Positions 8,289 through 17,480 of a DNA stretch of 64,000 bases are shown one piece after another; within the stretch, counting starts at the first letter, position 1; every line of letters begins with the position of its first letter. This DNA comes from Cohnella endophytica (GTDB lineage Bacteria; Bacillota; Bacilli; Paenibacillales; Paenibacillaceae), in assembly GCF_003628305.1 (NCBI RefSeq), contig NZ_RBZM01000007.1:310001-374000 (forward strand), in the 5' to 3' direction. The notes beneath the pieces are model-generated. The model searched no databases. It was not told where the DNA came from and was given only the letters and a program-made list of their open reading frames with translations. The translations under genes and the position numbers were made by a program.

Positions 8289-8894
8289 ATGAGAAGGAAC
8301 TACAGTATCGTCACGATTTGCGCGCTCGTGTTCTACGGCTTACTTTGCCTAACTACGGTTTCTGCCGAAGGAAAGAGCCTGACCGACGATTCGGGCAAGC
8401 TACAATACGACTTTGACGAAGTTAAAGTTCAATATGCCGCCGAGTTTCTCGCTTACCCTGTCGATAGCCCGGAAAACAATGACTCTCAGCCGATTCACGT
8501 CTTATACGGGGTCGTCATCTTAGGGACAGCGGGCGGAATGAAAGAAGAATTCATTCGAGTCGATGAGGGGACTTCGTTTGCGCGAGGGTTGTCTAATGGA
8601 TTTTCCTGGGATAATTATGCGGACGCTAACCAGGATAAGATATTTTCCACGGAGTTTGTTACAGGCAAAACCTTAGAAGGAAACAGCGTTGTCAAAGATT
8701 ACTCCGGAGGCTGGAAAACGATTAAACTGACGCGCACGGTCGATCGGGCCGGAAGCATGAGCAATATTTCCATGCGCTTTAGCTGGGACTTAAACGGAGC
8801 TTCCGATCCTTTTTTCGAAGAGTTGGCAGGCAAAGTTTATGTTGTCGATCCTAGTAGCATGAAGTACGTAGGGCAGCAGGAGGTAGGACCTTGA
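8289..8894 (+). CDS. Secreted protein of unknown function
   Basis: A 201-residue protein with a clear signal peptide (residues 1-26, ending TTVSAEG). The mature part is acidic and rich in beta-type sequence, without cysteines, internal repeats or a catalytic motif that I recognise. ATG follows GATAAGGAG. Its stop overlaps the TTG start of the SLH-like gene in the sequence TTGA, so the two are translationally coupled and probably act together at the cell surface. No family assigned. Confidence 0.7.
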   Translation: MRRNYSIVTICALVFYGLLCLTTVSAEGKSLTDDSGKLQYDFDEVKVQYAAEFLAYPVDSPENNDSQPIHVLYGVVILGTAGGMKEEFIRVDEGTSFARGLSNGFSWDNYADANQDKIFSTEFVTGKTLEGNSVVKDYSGGWKTIKLTRTVDRAGSMSNISMRFSWDLNGASDPFFEELAGKVYVVDPSSMKYVGQQEVGP

Positions 8895-9631
8895 GATATT
8901 TACCCCTCCTGAACAGAAGGAATATTGTGCTGGCCGCGTTCGTCTTGGCGTTGCTCCTTACCAAATCAATGGTCTTCGGAGCCAATGAGATTATGAATCA
9001 ACAAAAAGCGGATACGTTAAAGGCAATGCGGCTATTCCAGGGTACGAACGACGGTTATGAGCTGGATAAAGCTTTTACAAGAGCTCAAGGATCCGTCATG
9101 CTCATTCGATTGCTCGGTTGGGAAGACAAGGCGAAGACGGCCGGCGGAAAACCGGCTTTTACCGACGTTAAGAAGTCACATTGGGCCGCTGCGTTTATCG
9201 CGTATGCGAATAGTAAGGGGCTAGTAAGAGGAATTTCGAATTCCCAATTCGCTCCGGAAGAAACGATGAGCGGAGCTCAATTTATCGCGCTGACTTTACG
9301 GGCGCTAGGGTATAGTCAAGCAGAACCCGCCAATGCGATGGAGTTAGCGGTGAAAAGCGGATTGTTGGACGGCAAGGATGCCAAGCTGCTGACCGAGAAA
9401 AAGCCATTTCTACGCGACGATATGGTAGCCGTTGCTTATGGCGCCCTAACTACGAAGATGAACAATAGCGACAAAACATTGCTGCAAAAGTTAGTAGAAG
9501 ACGACCGTTCCGTAAATAAACAATCAGCGCTCGACTCGGGATTGTACAAAGAAAAAACTACGGAGCCCCTTAGATCGAACGATCCTCTGGATCAAATCGA
9601 GTATGCTATTCGCAAGGCTCTAAACCCTTAA
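8891..9631 (+). CDS. SLH-domain-like exported protein
   Basis: A 246-residue exported protein: signal peptide/anchor (residues about 10-32) followed by S-layer-homology-like repeats. The best repeat is residues about 95-150 (AFTDVKKSHWAAAFIAYANSKG, then ISNSQFAPEETMSGAQFIALTLRALGY). A weaker copy precedes it (AMRLFQGTNDGYELDKAFTRAQGSVMLIRLLGW). SLH modules bind pyruvylated cell-wall polymers. The TTG start overlaps the previous stop by 4 bases, with AGGAGG just upstream inside the upstream gene. The C-terminal 70 residues are charged and unassigned. Confidence 0.75.
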   Translation: MRYLPLLNRRNIVLAAFVLALLLTKSMVFGANEIMNQQKADTLKAMRLFQGTNDGYELDKAFTRAQGSVMLIRLLGWEDKAKTAGGKPAFTDVKKSHWAAAFIAYANSKGLVRGISNSQFAPEETMSGAQFIALTLRALGYSQAEPANAMELAVKSGLLDGKDAKLLTEKKPFLRDDMVAVAYGALTTKMNNSDKTLLQKLVEDDRSVNKQSALDSGLYKEKTTEPLRSNDPLDQIEYAIRKALNP

Positions 9632-9669
9632 TTTAGAGGTTCGGGAATGTAGACGGATAGCAATTACGG

Positions 9670-9705
9670 CGTCCTTTAGGCGATTTTTCCTAAAGGGCGT
9701 TTTTC
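9670..9705 (+). terminator. Terminator after SLH-like gene
   Basis: CGTCCTTTAGG (9670-9680) pairs with CCTAAAGGGCG (9689-9699) with one G-T wobble, followed by TTTTT. The remaining 200 bases before the next gene hold no further structure that I could identify. Confidence 0.8.
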
Positions 9706-9906
9706 TGCATGGAAAATTGCGAAATTTGTCGAAAAAAGTCAAAGAATGGGGTTGTATAGAGGGTGGGGCTTCTATATCATAGTGTCTATAAGAGGTTGTC
9801 AATACTAAAATATTTCCTGTCGATCTCCTCTTAGTTCCCTGGAATGGGGGCTTTTTCTGCAAAATCCGAAACGTTGTGGAAGAAAATAAAAAACGGGGTG
9901 ATCTTC

Positions 9907-11631
9907 ATGGATTTATCGAATAAATACAAGTTGATCGGGAAATTGACGATCGGCAAAAAATTAGTGGGTTCGTTCTTAGTTATTGCCGTGCTCTTGGCGA
10001 TAACCGGTGGGATAGCTTCATACTACCTGAAGAAAATCGACGTCTCGAGTACCGATTTAATTGAGAGGCGTGCCGTGATTTTATCCAACATGCTCAAAAT
10101 CCAAGTTGAAGTCTCAAAAGAAAGCAGCTCCTTGCGAGGATATATCATTAACCAGGATGCGGACTTCCTGGAACGATTAAATAGAGCCTATGATAACGCA
10201 ACCCGTTTAATCGAAGAAACCCATGAATTAGCCCGAATTGCCGAGTTTAAAGAACAGCTGCACGAGCTCGAAGCAAAAAACCAAGAGTTCAAACAAAAAT
10301 ACGAGCAACTGATAGGGATGATTCAAGAGCATCAGTCCGTAACCCGAACGACGGAATACTTCATGAGCGAAGTATTGCCGTTAGGAAGGCAACTTGATCC
10401 GATTGCGGACAAGCTTGCGGAATATCAATTGAATTCAATGAACGAAGCGAGCAAGAAGAACAATACGATCGTCGATACGGCCGTCACGAACGTGGCTACA
10501 TTGACTATTCTCGCCTTTATTTTAGCGATAGCGATCGGCTACTTCATTTCGCGGGTAATATCCAAACCCATTGTAGCCATAGCTGAGGTCGCGGAGCGGA
10601 TCGCATCGGGCGACTTGACGGCGAAAGACGTCACTTTGAAAAGAAAAGACGAAATCGGTTTGTTAGCGGTATCGTTTAAGCAGATGACGGATAATCTACG
10701 GAATTTGGTTCGACAAATTAGCATGAGTTCCGAACACGTCGCTTCATCTTCGGAGGAACTAACGGCAAGCGCGGAACAATCCAGCCAGACCTCGGAAACC
10801 ATAACGTTGAACATCCAGGGCGTGACCGGAAACGCGGAAATGCAATCGCAGAACGTGGGCGAAAGCGTACAGGCCATGAACGAGATGTCTTCCGGCGTAC
10901 AACAAATTGCTTCGAACGCGCTAATGACGTCAGCTCTCTCCATAGAAACCGCCCAAAAAGCGATGGAAGGAAATCAAACCATACAATTAACGGTTAAGCA
11001 GATGGACGCGATTCATCAAACGATGAACCATTTGGCGAAGGCCGTAACCGAAATGGAACAGCGTTCGGATGAAATCGAGCAAATGGTGGAGCTCATATCG
11101 GAGATCGCGGCGCAAACGAATCTATTATCATTAAACGCTGCGATCGAAGCTGCCAGAGCGGGAGAACAAGGACACGGGTTTGCCGTAGTCGCGACCGAAG
11201 TTCGGAAACTGGCGGAGCAATCGGCTCAGTCGGCGGGACAAATCGCTGAGGTAGTGGCAACGATTAAGAATAGTACGCAGCTGGTGGTTAAGTCGACGGA
11301 ACTAGGAGTTAAAGAGGTATCCGAAGGAATTCAAGCCGTCCATGCGGCGGGCAAATTATTCGGAGAAATCAAGATCAACATAGACGAGGTTTCGGACCAA
11401 GTCCAGGAAATATCGGCGGCTTCCCAGCAAATATCCGCGAGTACGGAACAAGTGGTCCATTCCATCGAGAACATTTCGGAAGGGTCTAAGAATGTAGCGG
11501 AAGAGTCGAAGAAAATAGCGGCATCTACGGAAGAACAACTGGCTTCGATGGAAGAGATCGCATCCTCGGCTTCTTCCTTGTCTAGAATGGCGGAAGAACT
11601 GCGGGATATCGTCGCTCGATTCAAAGTATAA
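9907..11631 (+). CDS. Membrane methyl-accepting chemotaxis protein
   Basis: A 574-residue transmembrane chemoreceptor. TM1 is at about residues 18-40. A four-helix-bundle-type extracellular sensor (about 41-193) has no PAS/Cache features. TM2 is at about 194-217 and is followed by HAMP (218-270) and a full-length MCP signalling domain. The tip is at about 400-430 ([40 protein letters not shown]). The frame is open from 9844, but only the ATG at 9907 has a Shine-Dalgarno (ACGGGGTGATC), so I start there. It lies 30 bases upstream of the HD-GYP gene and is probably co-transcribed, linking taxis and c-di-GMP control. The ligand is unknown. Confidence 0.9.
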   Translation: MDLSNKYKLIGKLTIGKKLVGSFLVIAVLLAITGGIASYYLKKIDVSSTDLIERRAVILSNMLKIQVEVSKESSSLRGYIINQDADFLERLNRAYDNATRLIEETHELARIAEFKEQLHELEAKNQEFKQKYEQLIGMIQEHQSVTRTTEYFMSEVLPLGRQLDPIADKLAEYQLNSMNEASKKNNTIVDTAVTNVATLTILAFILAIAIGYFISRVISKPIVAIAEVAERIASGDLTAKDVTLKRKDEIGLLAVSFKQMTDNLRNLVRQISMSSEHVASSSEELTASAEQSSQTSETITLNIQGVTGNAEMQSQNVGESVQAMNEMSSGVQQIASNALMTSALSIETAQKAMEGNQTIQLTVKQMDAIHQTMNHLAKAVTEMEQRSDEIEQMVELISEIAAQTNLLSLNAAIEAARAGEQGHGFAVVATEVRKLAEQSAQSAGQIAEVVATIKNSTQLVVKSTELGVKEVSEGIQAVHAAGKLFGEIKINIDEVSDQVQEISAASQQISASTEQVVHSIENISEGSKNVAEESKKIAASTEEQLASMEEIASSASSLSRMAEELRDIVARFKV

Positions 11632-11638
11632 ACCAGAC

Positions 11639-11684
11639 GTCAAACCTAAGGAACGATCGGGATGTCAAACCTAAGGAACAATCG
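11639..11684 (+). repeat. 25-bp-period tandem duplication spanning the HD-GYP start
   Basis: GTCAAACCTAAGGAAC followed by G/A-ATCG occurs at 11639-11659 and again at 11664-11684. The second copy encodes residues 2-8 of the HD-GYP protein. The first copy supplies the AAGGA ribosome site for its ATG at 11662. Confidence 0.85.
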
Positions 11685-12588
11685 ATTCGTTTACACTGCC
11701 CTATATTGCGTTTTTTTGATTATTACGATATGGATCGACGGAGACCTCTACCGCGACAAAAATCTAATGGGATTGTATCTTCTTAACATTATTTTCGCGG
11801 GTATCGTATTCTGGAGGAACCTATTCGTTCAAGTCTTAATCGCCGCTATCCTGACAAGCCTTTACTATTATTTTGCGCCTTTCGATTCTCCGCACATTCT
11901 CGTCATTATTTTTCAAGGCCTGACGTATTGCTTGGCTATTATAGGCGTATCGATCGCGATTAAATATTATAAGAGGGAAAAGGAAAATACGCTGAACTTA
12001 ACCCTCGCGCTCGCGAAATCCTTGGATTCAAGGGATCCTTATACGGCCAGCCATTCGGAGAACGTGGCTTATTATGCCTTATGTGTAGCGAAAGCAATGC
12101 GATTATCGAATAAGCGATGCGACGATATTCACACCGGTGGCTTACTGCATGATATCGGGAAAATAGGGGTCGGCGAATCGATCCTATCGAAAACTTCGAA
12201 ATTGACGGATGAAGAATTCGAGAGAATCCGGCAACATCCGATTATCGGGTACGAAATGGTCAAGCATATCTCTCAATTTCGGAAAAACGGAATCCTGGAC
12301 ATGATTTTATATCATCATGAACGTTATGACGGGAAGGGATATCCAAAAGGGCTGAAGGCGGAGGAGATTCCCTTGGCTGCGCGTATTATGGCGGTTGCCG
12401 ATTCCTTTGATGCGATGACTTCGAGACGCGTCTATCGCCCGCAGACCGATATCAACTACGCGATTGCTGAAATCCGCAAAAATAAGGGAGCGCAATTCGA
12501 CCCTGAAATCGCCGAAATATTTATCGAAATCGTAGAGAAAGGAGAGAACGAGGTTCTCTCCAGATGTCTCGATTGCGTTGCCGAGTAA
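11662..12588 (+). CDS. Membrane-bound HD-GYP cyclic-di-GMP phosphodiesterase
   Basis: A 308-residue protein: four or so membrane helices (residues about 10-110), then an HD-GYP domain that breaks down c-di-GMP. Metal and signature residues are present: H163-D164 (LLHDIGKIG), H218-H219 (HHERYDGKGYP, carrying G226-Y227-P228), ADSFDAMTSRR.YR and the closing KGAQFDPEI. The HHERYDGKGYP form is typical of active HD-GYP enzymes. It follows the chemoreceptor by 30 bases, and its ribosome site lies in a tandem duplication. A terminator follows. The N-terminal membrane module resembles no sensor family that I recognise. Confidence 0.88.
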   Translation: MSNLRNNRFVYTALYCVFLIITIWIDGDLYRDKNLMGLYLLNIIFAGIVFWRNLFVQVLIAAILTSLYYYFAPFDSPHILVIIFQGLTYCLAIIGVSIAIKYYKREKENTLNLTLALAKSLDSRDPYTASHSENVAYYALCVAKAMRLSNKRCDDIHTGGLLHDIGKIGVGESILSKTSKLTDEEFERIRQHPIIGYEMVKHISQFRKNGILDMILYHHERYDGKGYPKGLKAEEIPLAARIMAVADSFDAMTSRRVYRPQTDINYAIAEIRKNKGAQFDPEIAEIFIEIVEKGENEVLSRCLDCVAE

Positions 12589-12616
12589 CCTGGAATCAGA
12601 GGACTTAGACGAAGAA

Positions 12617-12642
12617 ACGGTACCCCCCGGGTGCCGTTTTTT
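12617..12642 (+). terminator. Terminator after HD-GYP gene
   Basis: ACGGTACC (12617-12624) pairs with GGTGCCGT (12630-12637) with one wobble, followed by a run of T. Confidence 0.82.
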
Positions 12643-12732
12643 CTTGTGCTCTTCCAAGAACGGGCTATAACTTTCGTGGGCTTTGTTGTATCTTAAACCT
12701 TAATACATCGTATACCGGGGAGCGGAGCACCA

Positions 12733-13818
12733 ATGGTTAAAATACTAATCGCCGAGGATGAGATCAGGGTCCGTGAAGGGCTGGCGAATTTTATTCATGA
12801 ACTCGGCGAGCCTTATCGGCTTGTCGGCACCGCGGCGAACGGGGAAGAAGCGCTCGCCCTTATGGAAACGGAAGTTCCGCATATTCTCGTGACGGATATT
12901 CGCATGCCGAGAATGGACGGGCTGGCACTGCTGGAGCGAGTGAAGCGCGACTATCCGTCCGTTGTGGCCGTCATTCTAAGCGGGTATGCGGATTTTGAAT
13001 ACGCCCGCCAAGCGATTCGGTTCGATGTGTCGGATTACTTGTTGAAGCCGCTTCGGAAGGACAAGCTCGAGGAGACGCTCGGAAGGCTTGCCGCCGAATC
13101 CCTGCAACTACCTGACGCTTACAGGCAAATGCTTCATCCTCAGCACAAGTGGGACATGCCGCTCATGCGCTTAGAGTCGAAGCTGCTGGAAAGCCTGGAG
13201 ATCGGAGATTCGTTAGGCTTGGAACAATGGGGAAGCCGGTTCCTCTCGGAAGTTCGGGGAAGGGCGGGAGGGAGCGTCGTTCGCGTCATTCCGTTTTTGA
13301 CCGACTTTGCGGTGTCGCTCCGCAAACGATTGAGCGTAATCGAGGGGATGGAGGAGCAGACGGAGATCTTCGTGAACGCGATCGCGGAAGCGCTTCAACC
13401 AGAAGCCGAGCTTGGGCAATTGGAAGCGGGCGTGATGAAAGCCCTTAAGGATTGTTCGAATACGGTCAGCCTCGTCAGGAGAAACCTTTCGCCTAATATC
13501 CTTCTTCAATTCCGCAAAATACTAGAGGAAAATTACAGACGCGAGATTACGCTGCAAGAGATCGCGCAAGCGATCGGCGTATCGCAAGGGCATCTCAGCC
13601 GGATGGTAAGCAAGGAATTGGGCAATACCTTCACCGATTATCTCATGGCGCTTCGAATGGACAAAGCCGGGGAAATCCTCAAGATGACCGAACTGAAGGT
13701 CATGGACGTAGCGAAGAGAGTCGGCTACGACAACCCGGAATACTTTACCCGCCTGTTCAAAAGGCATTTCGGAAAGACGCCTCTGGAATACAGATCGCTT
13801 CCTAAGGGGGAATCATGA
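12733..13818 (+). CDS. YesN-type response regulator with AraC HTH
   Basis: A 361-residue transcriptional activator: CheY-like receiver (1-120, phospho-acceptor D55 in LVTDIRMPRMDG, K105 region SDYLLKPLRK), a linker domain, and a C-terminal AraC/XylS double helix-turn-helix (about 255-355, ITLQEIAQAIGVSQGHLSRM and MDVAKRVGYDNPEYFTRLFKRHFG). It overlaps the kinase gene by ATGA (13815-13818), the standard layout of such pairs in this group. By context it should activate the ABC importer cluster that starts at 15694 in response to an extracellular sugar signal. Confidence 0.92.
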   Translation: MVKILIAEDEIRVREGLANFIHELGEPYRLVGTAANGEEALALMETEVPHILVTDIRMPRMDGLALLERVKRDYPSVVAVILSGYADFEYARQAIRFDVSDYLLKPLRKDKLEETLGRLAAESLQLPDAYRQMLHPQHKWDMPLMRLESKLLESLEIGDSLGLEQWGSRFLSEVRGRAGGSVVRVIPFLTDFAVSLRKRLSVIEGMEEQTEIFVNAIAEALQPEAELGQLEAGVMKALKDCSNTVSLVRRNLSPNILLQFRKILEENYRREITLQEIAQAIGVSQGHLSRMVSKELGNTFTDYLMALRMDKAGEILKMTELKVMDVAKRVGYDNPEYFTRLFKRHFGKTPLEYRSLPKGES

Positions 13819-15596
13819 GGTTGGGCTTCCGTTCGATCTATGCGCGCATACTGACGTCCCTGCTTGTTTTGACTCTGCTCCCGCTGTTCGGCGTGGGCTT
13901 TTTCGTATACTTACGGTCGGCCACGATTCTGGAGAGCAAGATTACCGATTCTACGCTTCAGACGCTTGTCCAAGCGCAGTCCCGGCTGGACGGGTTCGTG
14001 ACCGAAGCCGCCACCGTTGCCGATACGATCGCCAATTACCCCGATTTTCAGAAGCTAATGGACGCATCCGTCCCCGACGAGAATGCGGTCATTTATAACG
14101 GAACGCAAGAGTTCGTCCGCTTCTCTAAATTGATGACATTGACCCACCCCGATATTATCCGGATTACGATCATCGGTTCGAATTACCGACGAATAGATAG
14201 TCTCGGCAGGTATTTGCCCGCAGGGGGCAACTATGACGTCGATAAGTTCAGGAATATTCTCGAGATGAGCGATGCCGGCATTTTACCTCCCGATTCGGAG
14301 GATAAGCTGCTCGCTTACGCGCAGAACGTTTATAACGCCGAGAACGGAACCAAGATGGGAATGGTTGTCGTAGATCTCGATCTGAGTCAGATTCAGGAGT
14401 ACTTGCGCCAGGTTCATCCCCTGCAGAACGGGTACTTGTTCCTTGTGGATACCGCCGGCAACTATGTCTTCCATCCCTCCTTGGAGACGGGGGTGCCATT
14501 CCGGGAGCCCTGGCCGGATTCCAAGCAGGATAGTCCTTATTTCTTCACGAATAGCCTCGACGGCCATCGAGCGCTTGTCATTCGCGGCAGCGCGGGAGAG
14601 GGGCGTTGGTCGTTGTACGGCGTCATCCCGTATTCGGATATTTCCAGTCAGATGACCGATAATCGGAATGCCATCTTAGTCGCCGGCATCGTCTTGGCGG
14701 CAGCTATTCTCGCGGTGGCCTTCTTCTTGCGTACCCAGTTGGTGAAGCCGATCCGCAAGCTTCAGGCTTCCATGTCGCTCGTCGAACGGGGGGACCTGCA
14801 GCAACGGTTCGCCTACAAAAGCAATGACGAAATCGGCAAGCTGGGCCGAAGCTTTAATCGGATGGTAGGTCGGATCGAGGAATTGATTCACGATATTTTC
14901 ACGGCCAAGACGAAGGAAGCCCACGCGAAGCTGCTCCAGCAAGAAGCTCAATACGAAGCGTTGGAGGCGCGAGTGACTCCGCATTTTCTCTATAACACGT
15001 TGGACGCGGTTGGCTGGCTTGCTCGGGATAGAGGAGTAAGGGAGATCACGGCCGTCGTCGATGCCCTAGCCGGCATGCTTCGGTATAGTCTCGAACGCAG
15101 CACGCCTCTGGCGACGCTGAAGCAAGAATTCGAGCATGCTTCGCTGTACGCGGACATAATCGATTTTCGGGTAGGGGGGCAGGTGCGCTTCCGATTCGAT
15201 CTGCCCATCGGACTCGAGGAGGTCCGTGTTCCGCGGTTTACGCTGCAGCCGCTTGTGGAGAATGCGGTTCAGCACGGAATAGAGCCGTTGGGCGAGGAAG
15301 CGGAAGTGGTTGTCCGCGCCTATTTGGAAGGAGATCTTGTCATGATCGAGGTCGCCGATACAGGTGCCGGGGTGGGGATTCGCGAACGGGAGGAGCTACA
15401 GGCTCGGCTCGAGGGCCTATCCGGGGGTACGTCCGTATCCTCGTCCGAAGGCATCGGCTTGCCGAACGTTCATCAGCGTTTGCGGATGAATTTCGGGGAG
15501 GATTTCGGTCTGACTTTGCTTCCGAATGCGCCGAAAGGTTTTCTGGTCAGGGTAATCGTCCCTATTAAAACGAACGGTCCGATATCAGAATCGTGA
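13815..15596 (+). CDS. YesM-type sensor histidine kinase
   Basis: A 593-residue membrane kinase. TM1 is at about residues 12-35, followed by an extracellular Cache-like sensor (about 36-285), TM2 (about 289-309), HAMP (about 312-362) and a LytS/YesM-class dimerisation segment with phospho-accepting H390 (VTPHFLYNTLDAVGW). The C-terminal HATPase carries an N box (PLVENAVQHGIEP), G1 (DTGAGVGI) and G2 (EGIGLPNVHQRL). It is translationally coupled to its regulator. It presumably senses a sugar, or a binding protein loaded with one, and controls the downstream transporter at 15694. Confidence 0.92.
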   Translation: MRLGFRSIYARILTSLLVLTLLPLFGVGFFVYLRSATILESKITDSTLQTLVQAQSRLDGFVTEAATVADTIANYPDFQKLMDASVPDENAVIYNGTQEFVRFSKLMTLTHPDIIRITIIGSNYRRIDSLGRYLPAGGNYDVDKFRNILEMSDAGILPPDSEDKLLAYAQNVYNAENGTKMGMVVVDLDLSQIQEYLRQVHPLQNGYLFLVDTAGNYVFHPSLETGVPFREPWPDSKQDSPYFFTNSLDGHRALVIRGSAGEGRWSLYGVIPYSDISSQMTDNRNAILVAGIVLAAAILAVAFFLRTQLVKPIRKLQASMSLVERGDLQQRFAYKSNDEIGKLGRSFNRMVGRIEELIHDIFTAKTKEAHAKLLQQEAQYEALEARVTPHFLYNTLDAVGWLARDRGVREITAVVDALAGMLRYSLERSTPLATLKQEFEHASLYADIIDFRVGGQVRFRFDLPIGLEEVRVPRFTLQPLVENAVQHGIEPLGEEAEVVVRAYLEGDLVMIEVADTGAGVGIREREELQARLEGLSGGTSVSSSEGIGLPNVHQRLRMNFGEDFGLTLLPNAPKGFLVRVIVPIKTNGPISES

Positions 15597-15693
15597 GGGT
15601 AACTCGTCATCGTTGTTGGGTATGAAGGGGAGCCTGCTTCTAGGATAATCTTCTTAGGAAGCGCTTACTTCTCATTCAATAGGAGGAAAAGAA

Positions 15694-17025
15694 ATGAACC
15701 GAACGGTCAAATGGGGATTCACGACGTTAGCGGCGCTGGTGTTCCTAACGGGATGCAACGCGGGCTCGTCGAACAAGCAGGGCAACGGCGGAGAGAAAGC
15801 GGCCGCGAAACAGGTGAATTTGACCTTTTACTTAAACAATCAGGGCGGTCAAGAGTATCTGAATACGATGCAGACGGAAGTGATAGACACCTTCGAGGCG
15901 AAATATCCGAACGTACACATCAAGCTGACCAAGAACGCGGATCCCGAAGGCCTTGCCAAGCAACAGCTGGCGGCGGGCGGCGGCCCGGACATCGTCGCGA
16001 TGAACGGCCCGTCCTCTTTGCAGGATTTCGTGTCGGCCAAGTATTTGCTACCGCTGGATAAGTACGGAGAGGAATACAAGTGGAAAGAAAGATATTATCC
16101 TTGGGCGCTCAGTTCCATGACGTCGGGCGGCAAGCCCTACGGCGTACCGGGTCCTTACGAAACGTTGGTCGTTTACTACAACAAACAAATGTTCAGCGAT
16201 AACGGCTGGCAAATCCCGAACACGTACGATGAGCTAATCAACTTATGCAAGCAGATGCAAGCCAAGGATATCATTCCGTTCTCGTTCGGCAGCTCCGACT
16301 ACAAAGCGGCTAACGAATGGTGGCTGTCGGTGGCGTTCAACCAAACGCTTGGCGCGGATAAGTTCAAAGAAGTGCTGAAGGGCAACGTGCCTTGGAACAG
16401 TCCGGAAGTGACGGAAGCGATCCAGAAGATGGACGACTTATGGAAGGCCGGATATATCAACGCGAAGCAGTCTCAAGCGATTACGTTGGACGATTCCATG
16501 ACGCTATTCAATAGCGGCAAGACGGCCATGAAGATGGAAGGAACTTGGCTGCTAGGCACGCTGGAAGAAACGCCTCCGACGTTCGAATGGGATGTCTTCA
16601 CGATGCCGGCGTGGAAAGACGGCGTTGAAGCCAACCTGCCGCTGGCATTAGGCGGAGCCTACGGCGTAAACAAGAATACGAAAAACCCCGACGAGGCGGC
16701 GGCCTTCATCGACTGGATCAACCGGTCCGAGCAAGCCAGCAAGTTTCTGAAGCTGGGTAACTTCACTCCGATCAACGACATGAAAGTCGATAACCTCGAG
16801 CCGCATGTCGAAAAAGCTTTCAAACTCTTGAACGAGGCCATGGGCAAGAAGCAGACGGGATACGCGGCGTGGATGTATTGGCCGCCGTCCATGGAAACGT
16901 ACGCTTACAGCAATATCGAAACCGTATGGCTTGGCCAGACTGATCTTCAGACCTTCATGAACAAGCTTCAGGAAGCGTTCGAGCAAGACAAACAAAAGGA
17001 TCGTCTGTTCAAATTCGAAGACTAA
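15694..17025 (+). CDS. Sugar ABC transporter substrate-binding lipoprotein
   Basis: A 443-residue extracellular solute-binding protein of family 1. The lipobox is LTGC (Cys about 21), followed by a flexible Gly/Ser/Asn-rich tether. The mature protein shows the typical family pattern: QQLAAGGGPDIVAMNGPSSLQDFVSAKYLLPLD, YGVPGPYETLVVYYNKQMF, and the AMKMEGTWLLG hinge region. AGGAGG precedes the ATG. It is separated from its two permeases by a terminator and about 410 bases of repeats, so it is likely made in excess. Expected to feed an oligosaccharide to the permeases at 17481 and 18401. Substrate not deducible. Confidence 0.9.
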   Translation: MNRTVKWGFTTLAALVFLTGCNAGSSNKQGNGGEKAAAKQVNLTFYLNNQGGQEYLNTMQTEVIDTFEAKYPNVHIKLTKNADPEGLAKQQLAAGGGPDIVAMNGPSSLQDFVSAKYLLPLDKYGEEYKWKERYYPWALSSMTSGGKPYGVPGPYETLVVYYNKQMFSDNGWQIPNTYDELINLCKQMQAKDIIPFSFGSSDYKAANEWWLSVAFNQTLGADKFKEVLKGNVPWNSPEVTEAIQKMDDLWKAGYINAKQSQAITLDDSMTLFNSGKTAMKMEGTWLLGTLEETPPTFEWDVFTMPAWKDGVEANLPLALGGAYGVNKNTKNPDEAAAFIDWINRSEQASKFLKLGNFTPINDMKVDNLEPHVEKAFKLLNEAMGKKQTGYAAWMYWPPSMETYAYSNIETVWLGQTDLQTFMNKLQEAFEQDKQKDRLFKFED

Positions 17026-17041
17026 CACGAGGTTTAACCGA

Positions 17042-17066
17042 GGGGGAGCCCGCTCTCCCTTTTTTA
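17042..17066 (+). terminator. Terminator or attenuator between binding protein and permeases
   Basis: GGGAG (17044-17048) pairs with CTCCC (17055-17059), followed by TTTTTT. The stem is short, so partial read-through into the permease genes is plausible. Confidence 0.65.
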
Positions 17067-17144
17067 CAAGATCAGACGAGTATAGATATCAAACTTGCTA
17101 TACTCTCATCCGATCGCTCGGTGTAAAGGGATAGCGAGAGAAAC

Positions 17145-17330
17145 GAATTGGAAAAAGTACAATTGTTTTCCCTACTCAGTCGCTTAGCAATATTTTATTG
17201 GAAAATGTACAACTATTTCTCTCGAAATGATCCATAAACGCCGTGGGTAGTGGAATTAAGTGTATTTTCTCCAACTCAGGATCGAATTTCTGCGAATGGT
17301 GTTCGATTAGCTGTATTTTTTCCACTCTTT
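17145..17330. repeat. Four imperfect interspersed repeats, two in each orientation
   Basis: A degenerate unit close to TTGGAAAAA-TACA-ATT occurs at 17145-17170 and 17196-17224 (+), and inverted at 17251-17277 and 17301-17327 (-). It fills most of the 450-base stretch between the binding protein and permease genes. Function unknown; it looks like a REP/MITE-like intergenic family. A weak cre-like CGAAAGCGTTTTGC follows near 17426. Confidence 0.6.
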
Positions 17331-17480
17331 CGATTATAGCAAGAGGGAGTCGAAGCTAGCAGCTTACCGCAGCCAACACCCGCAGTCGCCGAATCCCGGT
17401 CAAAAGATCTCATCCCCCTATTCAACGAAAGCGTTTTGCTTACTTTAAAGAAAGTCGCAGGAGCAGGAGGCTCGAAGTCT

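Noticed and set aside
9706-9906. Sigma-D type chemotaxis promoter upstream of the membrane chemoreceptor
   Set aside because: TAAA and a GTCGATCT-like box are present, but the spacing is about 9 instead of about 15 bases.
15650-15668. cre site upstream of the first binding-protein gene (around AGGAAGCGCTTACT)
   Set aside because: Three mismatches to the consensus including both outer bases; too weak to call without binding data.
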